Assembly (NCBI RefSeq): GCF_914767665.1
Contig: NC_059506.1
Coordinates: 4,774,001-4,838,000 of the forward strand
Direction of reading: 5' to 3'
Source of the DNA: Harmonia axyridis
Lineage: Eukaryota; Arthropoda; Insecta; Coleoptera; Coccinellidae
DNA length: 64,000 nt
In this document: positions 10,061 to 24,238 of the stretch, one piece after another
Layout of the letters: every line of letters begins with the position of its first letter
Numbering within the stretch: the stretch's first letter is position 1
Made by a program: the position numbers and the translations under genes
The notes under the pieces: model-generated
Told to the model about the DNA's origin: nothing
Seen by the model: only the letters and a program-made list of their open reading frames with translations
Databases searched by the model: none

Positions 10061-13000
10061 CATCTCAAGAAAGGTGGGGTCACCCCATATGGCCTGAAAT
10101 GTTATATCAAAAACTCTGTATATAGGATGAAATTCAGATTTTGAGGATATATTGATAACCAAGATAAGAAAATAATGTCGCTTTCGGCATCTACCTGCAT
10201 CTTAAGAAAGGTAGGGGGTCACCCCATATGACCTGAAATGATCTGTATATAGGATGAAATTCAGATTTTGAGGATATATTGATAACCAATATAAGAAAAT
10301 AATGTCGCTTTCGGCATATACCTGCATCTTAAGAAAGAAGGGGTCACCCCATATGACCTGAAATGTTATATCAAAAACTCTGTATATAGGATGAAATTCA
10401 TATTTTGAGGATATATTGATATCCAAGAAAAGAAAATAATTTCGCTTTCGGCATATATCTGCATCTTAAGAAAGGGGGGGTCACCCCATATGACCTGAAA
10501 TGTTATATCAAAAACTCTGTATATAGGATGAAATTCAGATCTTGAGGATGTATTGATAACCAAGATAAGAAAATAATGTCGCTTTCGGCATATACCTGCA
10601 TCTTAAGAAAGAAGGGGTCACCCGATATGACCTGAAATGTTATATCAAAATCTCTGTATATAGGATGAAATTCAGATTTTGTGGATGTATTGATAACCAA
10701 GATAAGAAAATAATGTCGCTTTCGGCATCTACCTGCATCTCAAGAGGGGGGGTCACCTCATATTACCTGAAATGATCTGTATATAGGATGAAATTCAGAT
10801 TTTTGGGATATATTGATAACCAAGATAAGAAAATAATGTCGCTTTCGGCATATACCTGCATCTTAAGAAAGAAGGGGTCACCCCATATGTCCTGAAATGT
10901 TATATCAAAAACTCTGTATATAGGATGAAATTCAGATTTTGAGGATGTATTGATAACCAATATAAGAAAGTAATGTCGCTTTCAGCATCTACCTGCATCT
11001 CAAGAGGGGAGGGGGTCACCCTATATATGACCTGAAATGTTATATCAAAAACTCTGTATATAGGATGAAATTCAGATCTTGAGGATCTATTTATAACCAA
11101 GATAAGAAAATAATGTCGCTTTCGGCATATACCTGCATCTTAAGAAAGAAGGGGTCACCCCATATGACCTGAAATGTTATATCAAAAACTCTGTATATAG
11201 GATGAAATTCAGAAATTTGAGGATGTATTAATAACCAATATAAGAAAATAATGTCGCTTTCAGCATCTACCTGCATCTCAAGAGGGAAGGGGGTCACCCT
11301 ATATGACCTGAAATGTTATATCAAAATCTCAGTATATAGGATGAAATTCAGATCTTGAGGATGTATTGATAACCAAGATAAGAAAATAATGTCGCTTTCG
11401 GCATATACCTGCATCTTAAGAAAGAAGGGGTCACCCCATATGTCCTGAAATGTTATATCAAAAACTCTGTATATAGGATGAAATTCAGAAATTTGAGGAT
11501 GTATTAATAACCAATATAAGAAAATAATGTCGCTTTCGGCATATACCTGCATCTTAAGAAAGAAGGGGTCACCCCATATGACCTGAAATGTTATATCAAA
11601 AACTCTGTATATAGGATGAAATTCATATTTTGAGGATATATTGATATCCAAGAAAAGAAAATAATTTCGCTTTCGGCATATATCTGCATCTTAAGAGAGG
11701 GGGGGTCACCCCATATGACCTGAAATGTTATATCAAAATCTCAGTATATAGGATGAAATTCAGATCTTGAGGATGTATTGATAACCAAGATAAGAAAATA
11801 ATGTCGCTTTCGGCATATACCTGCATCTTAAGAAAGAAGGGGTCACCCCATATGACCTGAAATGTTATATCAAAAACTCTGTATATAGGATGAAATTCAT
11901 ATTTTGAGGATATATTGATATCCAAGAAAAGAAAATAATTTCGCTTTCGGCATATATCTGCATCTTAAGAGAGGGGGGGTCACCCCATATGACCTGAAAT
12001 GTTATATCAAAATCTCAGTATATAGGATGAAATTCAGATCTTGAGGATGTATTGATAACCAAGATAAGAAAATAATGTCGCTTTCGGCATATACCTGCAT
12101 CTTAAGAAAGAAGGGGTCACCCCATATGTCCTGAAATGTTATATCAAAAACTCTGTATATAGGATGAAATTCAGATTTTGAGGATGTATTGATAACCAAT
12201 ATAAGAAAGTAATGTCGCTTTCAGCATCTACCTGCATCTCAAGAGGGGAGGGGGTCACCCTATATGACCTGAAATGTTATATCAAAAACTCTGTATATAG
12301 GATGAAATTCAGATCTTGAGGATCTATTTATAACCAAGATAAGAAAATAATGTCGCTTTCGGCATATACCTGCATCTTAAGAAAGAAGGGGTCACCCCAT
12401 ATGACCTGAAATGTTATATCAAAAACTCTGTATATAGGATGAAATTCAGAAATTTGAGGATGTATTAATAACCAATATAAGAAAATAATGTCGCTTTCAG
12501 CATCTACCTGCATCTCAAGAGGGAAGGGGGTCACCCTATATGACCTGAAATGTTATATCAAAATCTCAGTATATAGGATGAAATTCAGATCTTGAGGATG
12601 TATTGATAACCAAGATAAGAAAATAATGTCGCTTTCGGCATATACCTGCATCTTAAGAAAGAAGGGGTCACCCCATATGTTCTGAAATGTTATATCAAAA
12701 ACTCTGTATATAGGATGAAATTCAGAAATTTGAGGATGTATTAATAACCAATATAAGAAAATAATGTCGCTTTCGGCATATACCTGCATCTTAAGAAAGA
12801 AGGGGTCACCCCATATGACCTGAAATGTTATATCAAAAACTCTGTATATAGGATGAAATTCATATTTTGAGGATATATTGATATCCAAGAAAAGAAAATA
12901 ATTTCGCTTTCGGCATATATCTGCATCTTAAGAGAGGGGGGTCACCCCATATGACCTGAAATGTTATATCAAAATCTCAGTATATAGGATGAAATTCAGA

Positions 13001-13563
13001 TCTTGAGGATGTATTGATAACCAAGATAAGAAAATAATGTCGCTTTCGGCATATACCTGCATCTTAAGAAAGAAGGGGTCACCCCATATGACCTGAAATG
13101 TTATATCAAAAACTCTGTATATAGGATGAAATTCATATTTTGAGGATATATTGATATCCAAGAAAAGAAAATAATTTCGCTTTCGGCATATATCTGCATC
13201 TTAAGAGAGGGGGGGTCACCCCATATGACCTGAAATGTTATATCAAAATCTCAGTATATAGGATGAAATTCAGATCTTGAGGATGTATTGATAACCAAGA
13301 AAAGAAAATAATTTCGCTTTCGGCATATATCTGCATCTTAAGAGAGGGGGGGTCACCCCATATGACCTGAAATGTTATATCAAAAACTCTGTATATAGGA
13401 TGAAATTCAGATTTTGAGGATGTATTGATAACCAATATAAGAAAGTAATGTCGCTTTCAGCATCTACCTGCATCTCAAGAGGGGAGGGGGTCACCCTATA
13501 TGACCTGAAATGTTATATCAAAAACTCTGTATATAGGATGAAATTCAGATCTTGAGGATCTAT
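8365..13563. repeat. Nine-monomer higher-order repeat, period 1236-1237 bp
   Basis: The marker GATCTATTTATAACC occurs once per unit. Within this stretch it recurs at spacings of 1237 (8359 to 9596), 1489, 1237 (11085 to 12322) and 1236 (12322 to 13558). The same unit recurs at 15984/17220, 26498/27735/28972 and 40250/41487/42723. The 1-bp differences come from the length of the G run. Confidence 0.85.
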
Positions 13564-15485
13564 TTATAACCAAGATAAGAAAATAATGTCGCTTTCGGCA
13601 TATACCTGCATCTTAAGAAAGAAGGGGTCACCCCATATGACCTGAAATGTTATATCAAAAACTCTGTATATAGGATGAAATTCAGAAATTTGAGGATGTA
13701 TTAATAACCAATATAAGAAAATAATGTCGCTTTCAGCATCTACCTGCATCTCAAGAGGGAAGGGGGTCACCCTATATGACCTGAAATGTTATATCAAAAA
13801 CTCTGTATATAGGATGGAATTCAGAAATTTGAGGATGTATTAATAACCAATATAAGAAAATAATGTCGCTTTCAGCATCTACCTGCATCTCAAGAGATAG
13901 GGTCACCCCATATGACCTGAAATGATCTGTATATAGGATGAAATTCAGATTTTGAGGATATATTGATAACCAATATAAGAAAATAATGTCGCTTTCGGCA
14001 TCTACCTGCATCTCAAGAGGGGGGGTCACCCCATATGACCTGAAATGATCTGTATATAAGATGAAATTCAGATTTTGAGGATATATTGATAACCAATATA
14101 AGAAAATAATGTCGCTTTCGGCATATACCTGCATCTCAAGAAAGGTGGGGTCACCCCATATGGCCTGAAATGTTATATCAAAAACTCTGTATATAGGATG
14201 AAATTCATATTTTGAGGATATATTGATATCCAAGAAAAGAAAATAATTTCGCTTTCGGCATATATCTGCATCTTAAGAAAGGGGGGGTCACCCCATATGA
14301 CCTGAAATGTTATATCAAAAACTCTGTATATAGGATGAAATTCAGATCTTGAGGATGTATTGATAACCAAGATAAGAAAATAATGTCGCTTTCGGCATAT
14401 ACCTGCATCTTAAGAAAGAAGGGGTCACCCGATATGACCTGAAATGTTATATCAAAATCTCTGTATATAGGATGAAATTCAGATTTTGTGGATGTATTGA
14501 TAACCAAGATAAGAAAATAATGTCGCTTTCGGCATCTACCTGCATCTCAAGAGGGGGGGTCACCTCATATGACATGAAATATTATATCAAAAACTCTGTA
14601 TATAGGATGGAATTCAGATCTTGAGGATGTATTGATAACCAAGAAAAGAAAATAATGTCGCTTTCGGCATATATCTGCATCTTAAGAAAGGGGGGGTCAC
14701 CCCATATGACCTGAAATGTTATATCAAAAACTCTGTATATAGGATGAAATTCATATTTTGAGGATATATTGATATCCAAGAAAAGAAAATAATTTCGCTT
14801 TCGGCATATATCTGCATCTTAAGAAAGGGGGGGTCACCCCATATGACCTGAAATGTTATATCAAAAACTCTGTATATAGGATGAAATTCAGATCTTGAGG
14901 ATGTATTGATAACCAAGATAAGAAAATAATGTCGCTTTCGGCATATACCTGCATCTTAAGAAAGAAGGGGTCACCCGATATGACCTGAAATGTTATATCA
15001 AAATCTCTGTATATAGGATGAAATTCAGATTTTGTGGATGTATTGATAACCAAGATAAGAAAATAATGTCGCTTTCGGCATCTACCTGCATCTCAAGAGG
15101 GGGGGTCACCTCATATGACATGAAATATTATATCAAAAACTCTGTATATAGGATGGAATTCAGATCTTGAGGATGTATTGATAACCAAGATAAAAAAATA
15201 ATGTCGCTTTCGGCATATACCTGCATCTTGAGAAAGAAGAGGTCACCCCATATGACCTGAAATGTTATATCAAAAACTCTGTATATAGGATGGAATTCAG
15301 AAATTTGAGGATGTATTAATAACCAATATAAGAAAATAATGTCGCTTTCAGCATCTACCTGCATCTCAAGAGGGGGGGTCACCCCATATGACCTGAAATG
15401 ATCTGTATATAAGATGAAATTCAGATTTTGAGGATATATTGATAACCAATATAAGAAAATAATGTCGCTTTCGGCATATACCTGC
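11985..15485. repeat. Satellite block, first copy of the 3662-bp tandem pair
   Basis: Matches 15647-19147 at a constant offset of 3662 bp over about 26 monomers. A private variant AAGAGATAGGG is present at 13892 and 17554 and nowhere else I could see; related units have AAGAGGGAGGG. This marks the pair as a direct duplication. Confidence 0.87.
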
Positions 15486-15646
15486 ATCTTAAGAAAGAAG
15501 GGGTCACCCCATATGTCCTGAAATGTTATATCAAAAACTCTGTATATAGGATGAAATTCAGATTTTGAGGATGTATTGATAACCAATATAAGAAAGTAAT
15601 GTCGCTTTCAGCATCTACCTGCATCTCAAGAGGGGAGGGGGTCACC

Positions 15647-18600
15647 CCATATGACCTGAAATGTTATATCAAAATCTCAGTATATAGGATGAAATTCAGA
15701 TCTTGAGGATGTATTGATAACCAAGATAAGAAAATAATGTCGCTTTCGGCATATACCTGCATCTTAAGAAAGAAGGGGTCACCCCATATGTCCTGAAATG
15801 TTATATCAAAAACTCTGTATATAGGATGAAATTCAGATTTTGAGGATGTATTGATAACCAATATAAGAAAGTAATGTCGCTTTCAGCATCTACCTGCATC
15901 TCAAGAGGGGAGGGGGTCACCCTATATGACCTGAAATGTTATATCAAAAACTCTGTATATAGGATGAAATTCAGATCTTGAGGATCTATTTATAACCAAG
16001 ATAAGAAAATAATGTCGCTTTCGGCATATACCTGCATCTTAAGAAAGAAGGGGTCACCCCATATGACCTGAAATGTTATATCAAAAACTCTGTATATAGG
16101 ATGAAATTCAGAAATTTGAGGATGTATTAATAACCAATATAAGAAAATAATGTCGCTTTCAGCATCTACCTGCATCTCAAGAGGGAAGGGGGTCACCCTA
16201 TATGACCTGAAATGTTATATCAAAATCTCAGTATATAGGATGAAATTCAGATCTTGAGGATGTATTGATAACCAAGATAAGAAAATAATGTCGCTTTCGG
16301 CATATACCTGCATCTTAAGAAAGAAGGGGTCACCCCATATGTTCTGAAATGTTATATCAAAAACTCTGTATATAGGATGAAATTCAGAAATTTGAGGATG
16401 TATTAATAACCAATATAAGAAAATAATGTCGCTTTCGGCATATACCTGCATCTTAAGAAAGAAGGGGTCACCCCATATGACCTGAAATGTTATATCAAAA
16501 ACTCTGTATATAGGATGAAATTCATATTTTGAGGATATATTGATATCCAAGAAAAGAAAATAATTTCGCTTTCGGCATATATCTGCATCTTAAGAGAGGG
16601 GGGTCACCCCATATGACCTGAAATGTTATATCAAAATCTCAGTATATAGGATGAAATTCAGATCTTGAGGATGTATTGATAACCAAGATAAGAAAATAAT
16701 GTCGCTTTCGGCATATACCTGCATCTTAAGAAAGAAGGGGTCACCCCATATGACCTGAAATGTTATATCAAAAACTCTGTATATAGGATGAAATTCATAT
16801 TTTGAGGATATATTGATATCCAAGAAAAGAAAATAATTTCGCTTTCGGCATATATCTGCATCTTAAGAGAGGGTGGGTCACCCCATATGACCTGAAATGT
16901 TATATCAAAATCTCAGTATATAGGATGAAATTCAGATCTTGAGGATGTATTGATAACCAAGATAAGAAAATAATGTCGCTTTCGGCATATACCTGCATCT
17001 TAAGAAAGAAGGGGTCACCCCATATGTCCTGAAATGTTATATCAAAAACTCTGTATATAGGATGAAATTCAGATTTTGAGGATGTATTGATAACCAATAT
17101 AAGAAAGTAATGTCGCTTTCAGCATCTACCTGCATCTCAAGAGGGGAGGGGGTCACCCTATATGACCTGAAATGTTATATCAAAAACTCTGTATATAGGA
17201 TGAAATTCAGATCTTGAGGATCTATTTATAACCAAGATAAGAAAATAATGTCGCTTTCGGCATATACCTGCATCTTAAGAAAGAAGGGGTCACCCCATAT
17301 GACCTGAAATGTTATATCAAAAACTCTGTATATAGGATGAAATTCAGAAATTTGAGGATGTATTAATAACCAATATAAGAAAATAATGTCGCTTTCAGCA
17401 TCTACCTGCATCTCAAGAGGGAAGGGGGTCACCCTATATGACCTGAAATGTTATATCAAAAACTCTGTATATAGGATGGAATTCAGAAATTTGAGGATGT
17501 ATTAATAACCAATATAAGAAAATAATGTCGCTTTCAGCATCTACCTGCATCTCAAGAGATAGGGTCACCCCATATGACCTGAAATGATCTGTATATAGGA
17601 TGAAATTCAGATTTTGAGGATATATTGATAACCAATATAAGAAAATAATGTCGCTTTCGGCATCTACCTGCATCTCAAGAGGGGGGGTCACCCCATATGA
17701 CCTGAAATGATCTGTATATAAGATGAAATTCAGATTTTGAGGATATATTGATAACCAATATAAGAAAATAATGTCGCTTTCGGCATATACCTGCATCTCA
17801 AGAAAGGTGGGGTCACCCCATATGGCCTGAAATGTTATATCAAAAACTCTGTATATAGGATGAAATTCATATTTTGAGGATATATTGATATCCAAGAAAA
17901 GAAAATAATTTCGCTTTCGGCATATATCTGCATCTTAAGAAAGGGGGGGTCACCCCATATGACCTGAAATGTTATATCAAAAACTCTGTATATAGGATGA
18001 AATTCAGATCTTGAGGATGTATTGATAACCAAGATAAGAAAATAATGTCGCTTTCGGCATATACCTGCATCTTAAGAAAGAAGGGGTCACCCGATATGAC
18101 CTGAAATGTTATATCAAAATCTCTGTATATAGGATGAAATTCAGATTTTGTGGATGTATTGATAACCAAGATAAGAAAATAATGTCGCTTTCGGCATCTA
18201 CCTGCATCTCAAGAGGGGGGGTCACCTCATATGACATGAAATATTATATCAAAAACTCTGTATATAGGATGGAATTCAGATCTTGAGGATGTATTGATAA
18301 CCAAGATAAAAAAATAATGTCGCTTTCGGCATATATCTGCATCTTAAGAAAGGGGGGGTCACCCCATATGACCTGAAATGTTATATCAAAAACTCTGTAT
18401 ATAGGATGAAATTCATATTTTGAGGATATATTGATATCCAAGAAAAGAAAATAATTTCGCTTTCGGCATATATCTGCATCTTAAGAAAGGGGGGGTCACC
18501 CCATATGACCTGAAATGTTATATCAAAAACTCTGTATATAGGATGAAATTCAGATCTTGAGGATGTATTGATAACCAAGATAAGAAAATAATGTCGCTTT

Positions 18601-19147
18601 CGGCATATACCTGCATCTTAAGAAAGAAGGGGTCACCCGATATGACCTGAAATGTTATATCAAAATCTCTGTATATAGGATGAAATTCAGATTTTGTGGA
18701 TGTATTGATAACCAAGATAAGAAAATAATGTCGCTTTCGGCATCTACCTGCATCTCAAGAGGGGGGGTCACCTCATATGACATGAAATATTATATCAAAA
18801 ACTCTGTATATAGGATGGAATTCAGATCTTGAGGATGTATTGATAACCAAGATAAAAAAATAATGTCGCTTTCGGCATATACCTGCATCTTGAGAAAGAA
18901 GAGGTCACCCCATATGACCTGAAATGTTATATCAAAAACTCTGTATATAGGATGGAATTCAGAAATTTGAGGATGTATTAATAACCAATATAAGAAAATA
19001 ATGTCGCTTTCAGCATCTACCTGCATCTCAAGAGGGGGGGTCACCCCATATGACCTGAAATGATCTGTATATAAGATGAAATTCAGATTTTGAGGATATA
19101 TTGATAACCAATATAAGAAAATAATGTCGCTTTCGGCATATACCTGC
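15647..19147. repeat. Satellite block, second copy of the 3662-bp tandem pair
   Basis: Counterpart of 11985-15485. Its right end contains the unit that, at offset 11755, corresponds to the left flank of the retrotransposon insertion, and therefore supplies an empty-site comparison at 19240-19244. Confidence 0.87.
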
Positions 19148-21196
19148 ATCTCAAGAAAGGTGGGGTCACCCCATATGGCCCGAAATGTTATATCAAAAAC
19201 TCTGTATATAGGATGAAATTCAGATTTTGAGGATATATTGATAACCAAGATAAGAAAATAATGTCGCTTTCGGCATCTACCTGCATCTTAAGAAAGGTAG
19301 GGGGTCACCCCATATGACCTGAAATGATTAGTATATAGGATGAAATTCAGATTTTGAGGATATATTGATAACCAATATAAGAAAATAATGTCGCTTTCGG
19401 CATATACCTGCATCTTAAGCAAGGGGGGGTCACCCCATATGACCTGAAATGTTATATCAAAAACTCTGTATATAGGATGAAATTCAGATCTTGAGGATGT
19501 ATTGATAACCAAGATAAGAAAATAATGTCGCTTTCGGCATATACCTGCATCTTAAGAAAGAAGGGGTCACCCGATATGACCTGAAATGTTATATCAAAAT
19601 CTCTGTATATAGGATGAAATTCAGATTTTGTGGATGTATTGATAACCAAGATAAGAAAATAATGTCGCTTTCGGCATCTACCTGCATCTCAAGAGGGGGG
19701 AACACCTCATATGACATGAAATATTATATCAAAAACTCTGTATATAGGATGGAATTCAGATCTTGAGGATGTATTGATAACCAAGATAAAAAAATAATGT
19801 CGCTTTCGGCATATATCTGCATCTTAAGAAAGGGGGGGTCACCCCATATGGCCTGAAATGTTATATCAAAAACTCTGTATATAGGATGAAATTCAGATTT
19901 TGAGGATATATTGATAACCAAGATAAGAAAATAATGTCGCTTTCGGCATCTACCTGCATCTTAAGAAAGGTAGGGGGTCACCCCATATGACCTGAAATGT
20001 TATATCAAAAACTCTGTATATAGGATGAAATTCAGATTTTGAGGATATATTGATAACCAAGATAAGAAAATAATGTCGCTTTCGGCATCTACCTGCATCT
20101 TAAGAAAGGTAGGGGGTCACCCCATATGACCTGAAATGATTAGTATATAGGATGAAATTCAGATTTTGAGGATATATTGATAACCAATATAAGAAAATAA
20201 TGTCGCTTTCGGCATATACCTGCATCTTAAGAAAGGGGGGGTCACCCCATATGACCTGAAATGTTATATCAAAAACTCTGTATATAGGATGAAATTCAGA
20301 TCTTGAGGATGTATTGATAACCAAGATAAGAAAATAATGTCGCTTTCGGCATATACCTGCATCTTAAGAAAGAAGGGGTCACCCGATATGACCTGAAATG
20401 TTATATCAAAATCTCTGTATATAGGATGAAATTCAGATTTTGTGGATGTATTGATAACCAAGATAAGAAAATAATGTCGCTTTCGGCATCTACCTGCATC
20501 TCAAGAGGGGGGGTCACCTCATATTACCTGAAATGATCTGTATATAGGATGAAATTCAGATTTTTGGGATATATTGATAACCAAGATAAGAAAATAATGT
20601 CGCTTTCGGCATATACCTGCATCTTAAGAAAGAAGGGGTCACCCCATATGACCTGAAATGTTATATCAAAATCTCAGTATATAGGATGAAATTCAGATCT
20701 TGAGGATGTATTGATAACCAAGATAAGAAAATAATGTCGCTTTCGGCATATACCTGCATCTTAAGAAAGAAGGGGTCACCCCATATGTCCTGAAATGTTA
20801 TATCAAAAACTCTGTATATAGGATGAAATTCAGATTTTGAGGATGTATTGATAACCAATATAAGAAAATAATGTCGCTTTCAGCATCTACCTGCATCTCA
20901 AGAGGGGAGGGGGTCACCCTATATGACCTGAAATGTTATATCAAAAACTCTGTATATAGGATGAAATTCAGATCTTGAGGATCTATTTATAACCAAGATA
21001 AGAAAATAATGTCGCTTTCGGCATATACCTGCATCTTAAGAAAGAAGGGGTCACCCCATATGACCTGAAATGTTATATCAAAAACTCTGTATAAAGGATG
21101 AAATTCAGAAATTTGAGGATGTATTAATAACCAATATAAGAAAATAATGTCGCTTTCAGCATCTACCTGCATCTCAAGAGGGAAGGGGGTCACCCT

Positions 21197-23522
21197 ATAT
21201 GACCTGAAATGTTATATCAAAAACTCTGTATATAGGATGGAATTCAGAAATTTGAGGATGTATTAATAACCAATATAAGAAAATAATGTCGCTTTCAGCA
21301 TCTACCTGCATCTCAAGAGGGAGGGTCACCCCATATGACCTGAAATGATCTGTATATAGGATGAAATTCAGATTTTGAGGATATATTGATAACCAATTTA
21401 AGAAAATAATGTCGCTTTCGGCATCTACCTGCATCTCAAGAGGGGGGGTCACCCCATATGACCTGAAATGATCTGTATATAAGATGAAATTCAGATTTTG
21501 AGGATATATTGATAACCAATATAAGAAAATAATGTCGCTTTCGGCATATACCTGCATCTCAAGAAAGGTGGGGTCACCCCATATGGCCTGAAATGTTATA
21601 TCAAAAACTCTGTATATAGGATGAAATTCATATTTTGAGGATATATTGATATCCAAGAAAAGAAAATAATTTCGCTTTCGGCATATATCTGCATCTTAAG
21701 AAAGGGGGGGTCACCCCATATGACCTGAAATGTTATATCAAAAACTCTGTATATAGGATGAAATTCAGATCTTGAGGATGTATTGATAACCAAGATAAGA
21801 AAATAATGTCGCTTTCGGCATATACCTGCATCTTAAGAAAGAAGGGGTCACCCGATATGACCTGAAATGTTATATAAAAATCTCTGTATATAGGATGAAA
21901 TTCAGATTTTGTGGATGTAATGATAACCAAGATAAGAAAATAATGTCGCTTTCGGCATCTACCTGCATCTCAAGAGGGGGGGTCACCTCATATGACATGA
22001 AATATTATATCAAAAACTCTGTATATAGGATGGAATTCAGATCTTGAGGATGTATTGATAACCAAGATAAGAAAATAATGTCGCTTTCGGCATATACCTG
22101 CATCTTAAGAAAGAAGGGGTCACCCGATATGACCTGAAATGTTATATCAAAATCTCTGTATATAGGATGAAATTCAGATTTTGTGGATGTATTGATAACC
22201 AAGATAAGAAAATAATGTCGCTTTCGGCATCTACCTGCATCTCAAGAGGGGGGGTCACCTCATATGACATGAAATATTATATCAAAAACTCTGTATATAG
22301 GATGGAATTCAGATCTTGAGGATGTATTGATAACCAAGATAAAAAAATAATGTCGCTTTCGGCATATACCTGCATCTTGAGAAAGAAGAGGTCACCCCAT
22401 ATGACCTGAAATGTTATATCAAAAACTCTGTATATAGGATGGAATTCAGAAATTTGAGGATGTATTAATAACCAATATAAGAAAATAATGTCGCTTTCAG
22501 CATCTACCTGCATCTCAAGAGGGGGGGTCACCCCATATGACCTGAAATGATCTGCATATAAGATGAAATTCAGATTTTGAGGATATATTGATAACCAATA
22601 TAAGAAAATAATGTCGCTTTCGGCATATACCTGCATCTCAAGAAAGGTGGAGTCACCCCATATGGCCTGAAATGTTATATCAAAAACTCTGTATATAGGA
22701 TGAAATTCAGATTTTGAGGATATATTGATAACCAAGATAAGAAAATAATGTCGCTTTCGGCATCTACCTGCATCTTAAGAAAGGTAGGGGGTCACCCCAT
22801 ATGACCTGAAATGATTAGTATATAGGATGAAATTCAGATTTTGAGGATATATTGATAACCAATATAAGAAAATAATGTCGCTTTCGGCATATACCTGCAT
22901 CTTAAGAAAGGGGGGGTCACCCCATATGACCTGAAATGTTATATCAAAAACTCTGTATATAGGATGAAATTCAGATCTTGAGGATGTATTGATAACCAAG
23001 ATAAGAAAATAATGTCGCTTTCGGCATATACCTGCATCTTAAGAAAGAAGGGGTCACCCGATATGACCTGAAATGTTATATCAAAATCTCTGTATATAGG
23101 ATGAAATTCAGATTTTGTGGATGTATTGATAACCAAGATAAGAAAATAATGTCGCTTTCGGCATCTACCTGCATCTCAAGAGGGGGGGTCACCTCATATG
23201 ACATGAAATATTATATCAAAAACTCTGTATATAGGATGGAATTCAGATCTTGAGGATGTATTGATAACCAAGATAAAAAAATAATGTCGCTTTCGGCATA
23301 TATCTGCATCTTAAGAAAGGGGGGGTCACCCCATATGGCCTGAAATGTTATATCAAAAACTCTGTATATAGGATGAAATTCAGATTTTGAGGATATATTG
23401 ATAACCAAGATAAGAAAATAATGTCGCTTTCGGCATCTACCTGCATCTTAAGAAAGGTAGGGGGTCACCCCATATGACCTGAAATGTTATATCAAAAACT
23501 CTGTATATAGGATGAAATTCAG
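21197..23522. repeat. Satellite block, copy A of the 29249-bp-offset pair
   Basis: About 2.3 kb matching 50446-52771 at offset 29249. Shared private changes include GATGTAATGATAACC with TATATAAAAATCTC (21873-21930 region and 51122-51179 region), and GATCTGCATATAAG (22550 and 51799). Confidence 0.82.
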
Positions 23523-24238
23523 ATCTTGAGGATGTATTGATAACCAAGATAAGAAAATAATGTCGCTTTCGGCATCTACCTGCATCTTAAGAAAGGTAGG
23601 GGGTCACCCCATATGACCTGAAATGTTATATCAAAATCTCAGTATATAGGATGAAATTCAGATCTTGAGGATGTATTGATAACCAAGATAAGAAAATAAT
23701 GTCGCTTTCGGCATATACCTGCATCTTAAGAAAGAAGGGGTCACCCCATATGTCCTGAAATGTTATATCAAAAACTCTGTATATAGGATGAAATTCAGAT
23801 TTTGAGGATGTATTGATAACCAATATAAGAAAATAATGTCGCTTTCAGCATCTACCTGCATCTCAAGAGGGGAGGGGGTCACCCTATATGACCTGAAATG
23901 TTATATCAAAAACTCTGTATATAGGATGAAATTCAGATCTTGAGGATCTATTTATAACCAAGATAAGAAAATAATGTCGCTTTCGGCATATACCTGCATC
24001 TTAAGAAAGAAGGGGTCACCCCATATGACCTGAAATGTTATATCAAAATCTCTGTATATAGGATGAAATTCAGATTTTGTGGATGTATTGATAACCAAGA
24101 TAAGAAAATAATGTCGCTTTCGGCATCTACCTGCATCTCAAGAGGGGGGGTCACCTCATATGACATGAAATATTATATCAAAAACTCTGTATATAGGATG
24201 GAATTCAGATCTTGAGGATGTATTGATAACCAAGATAA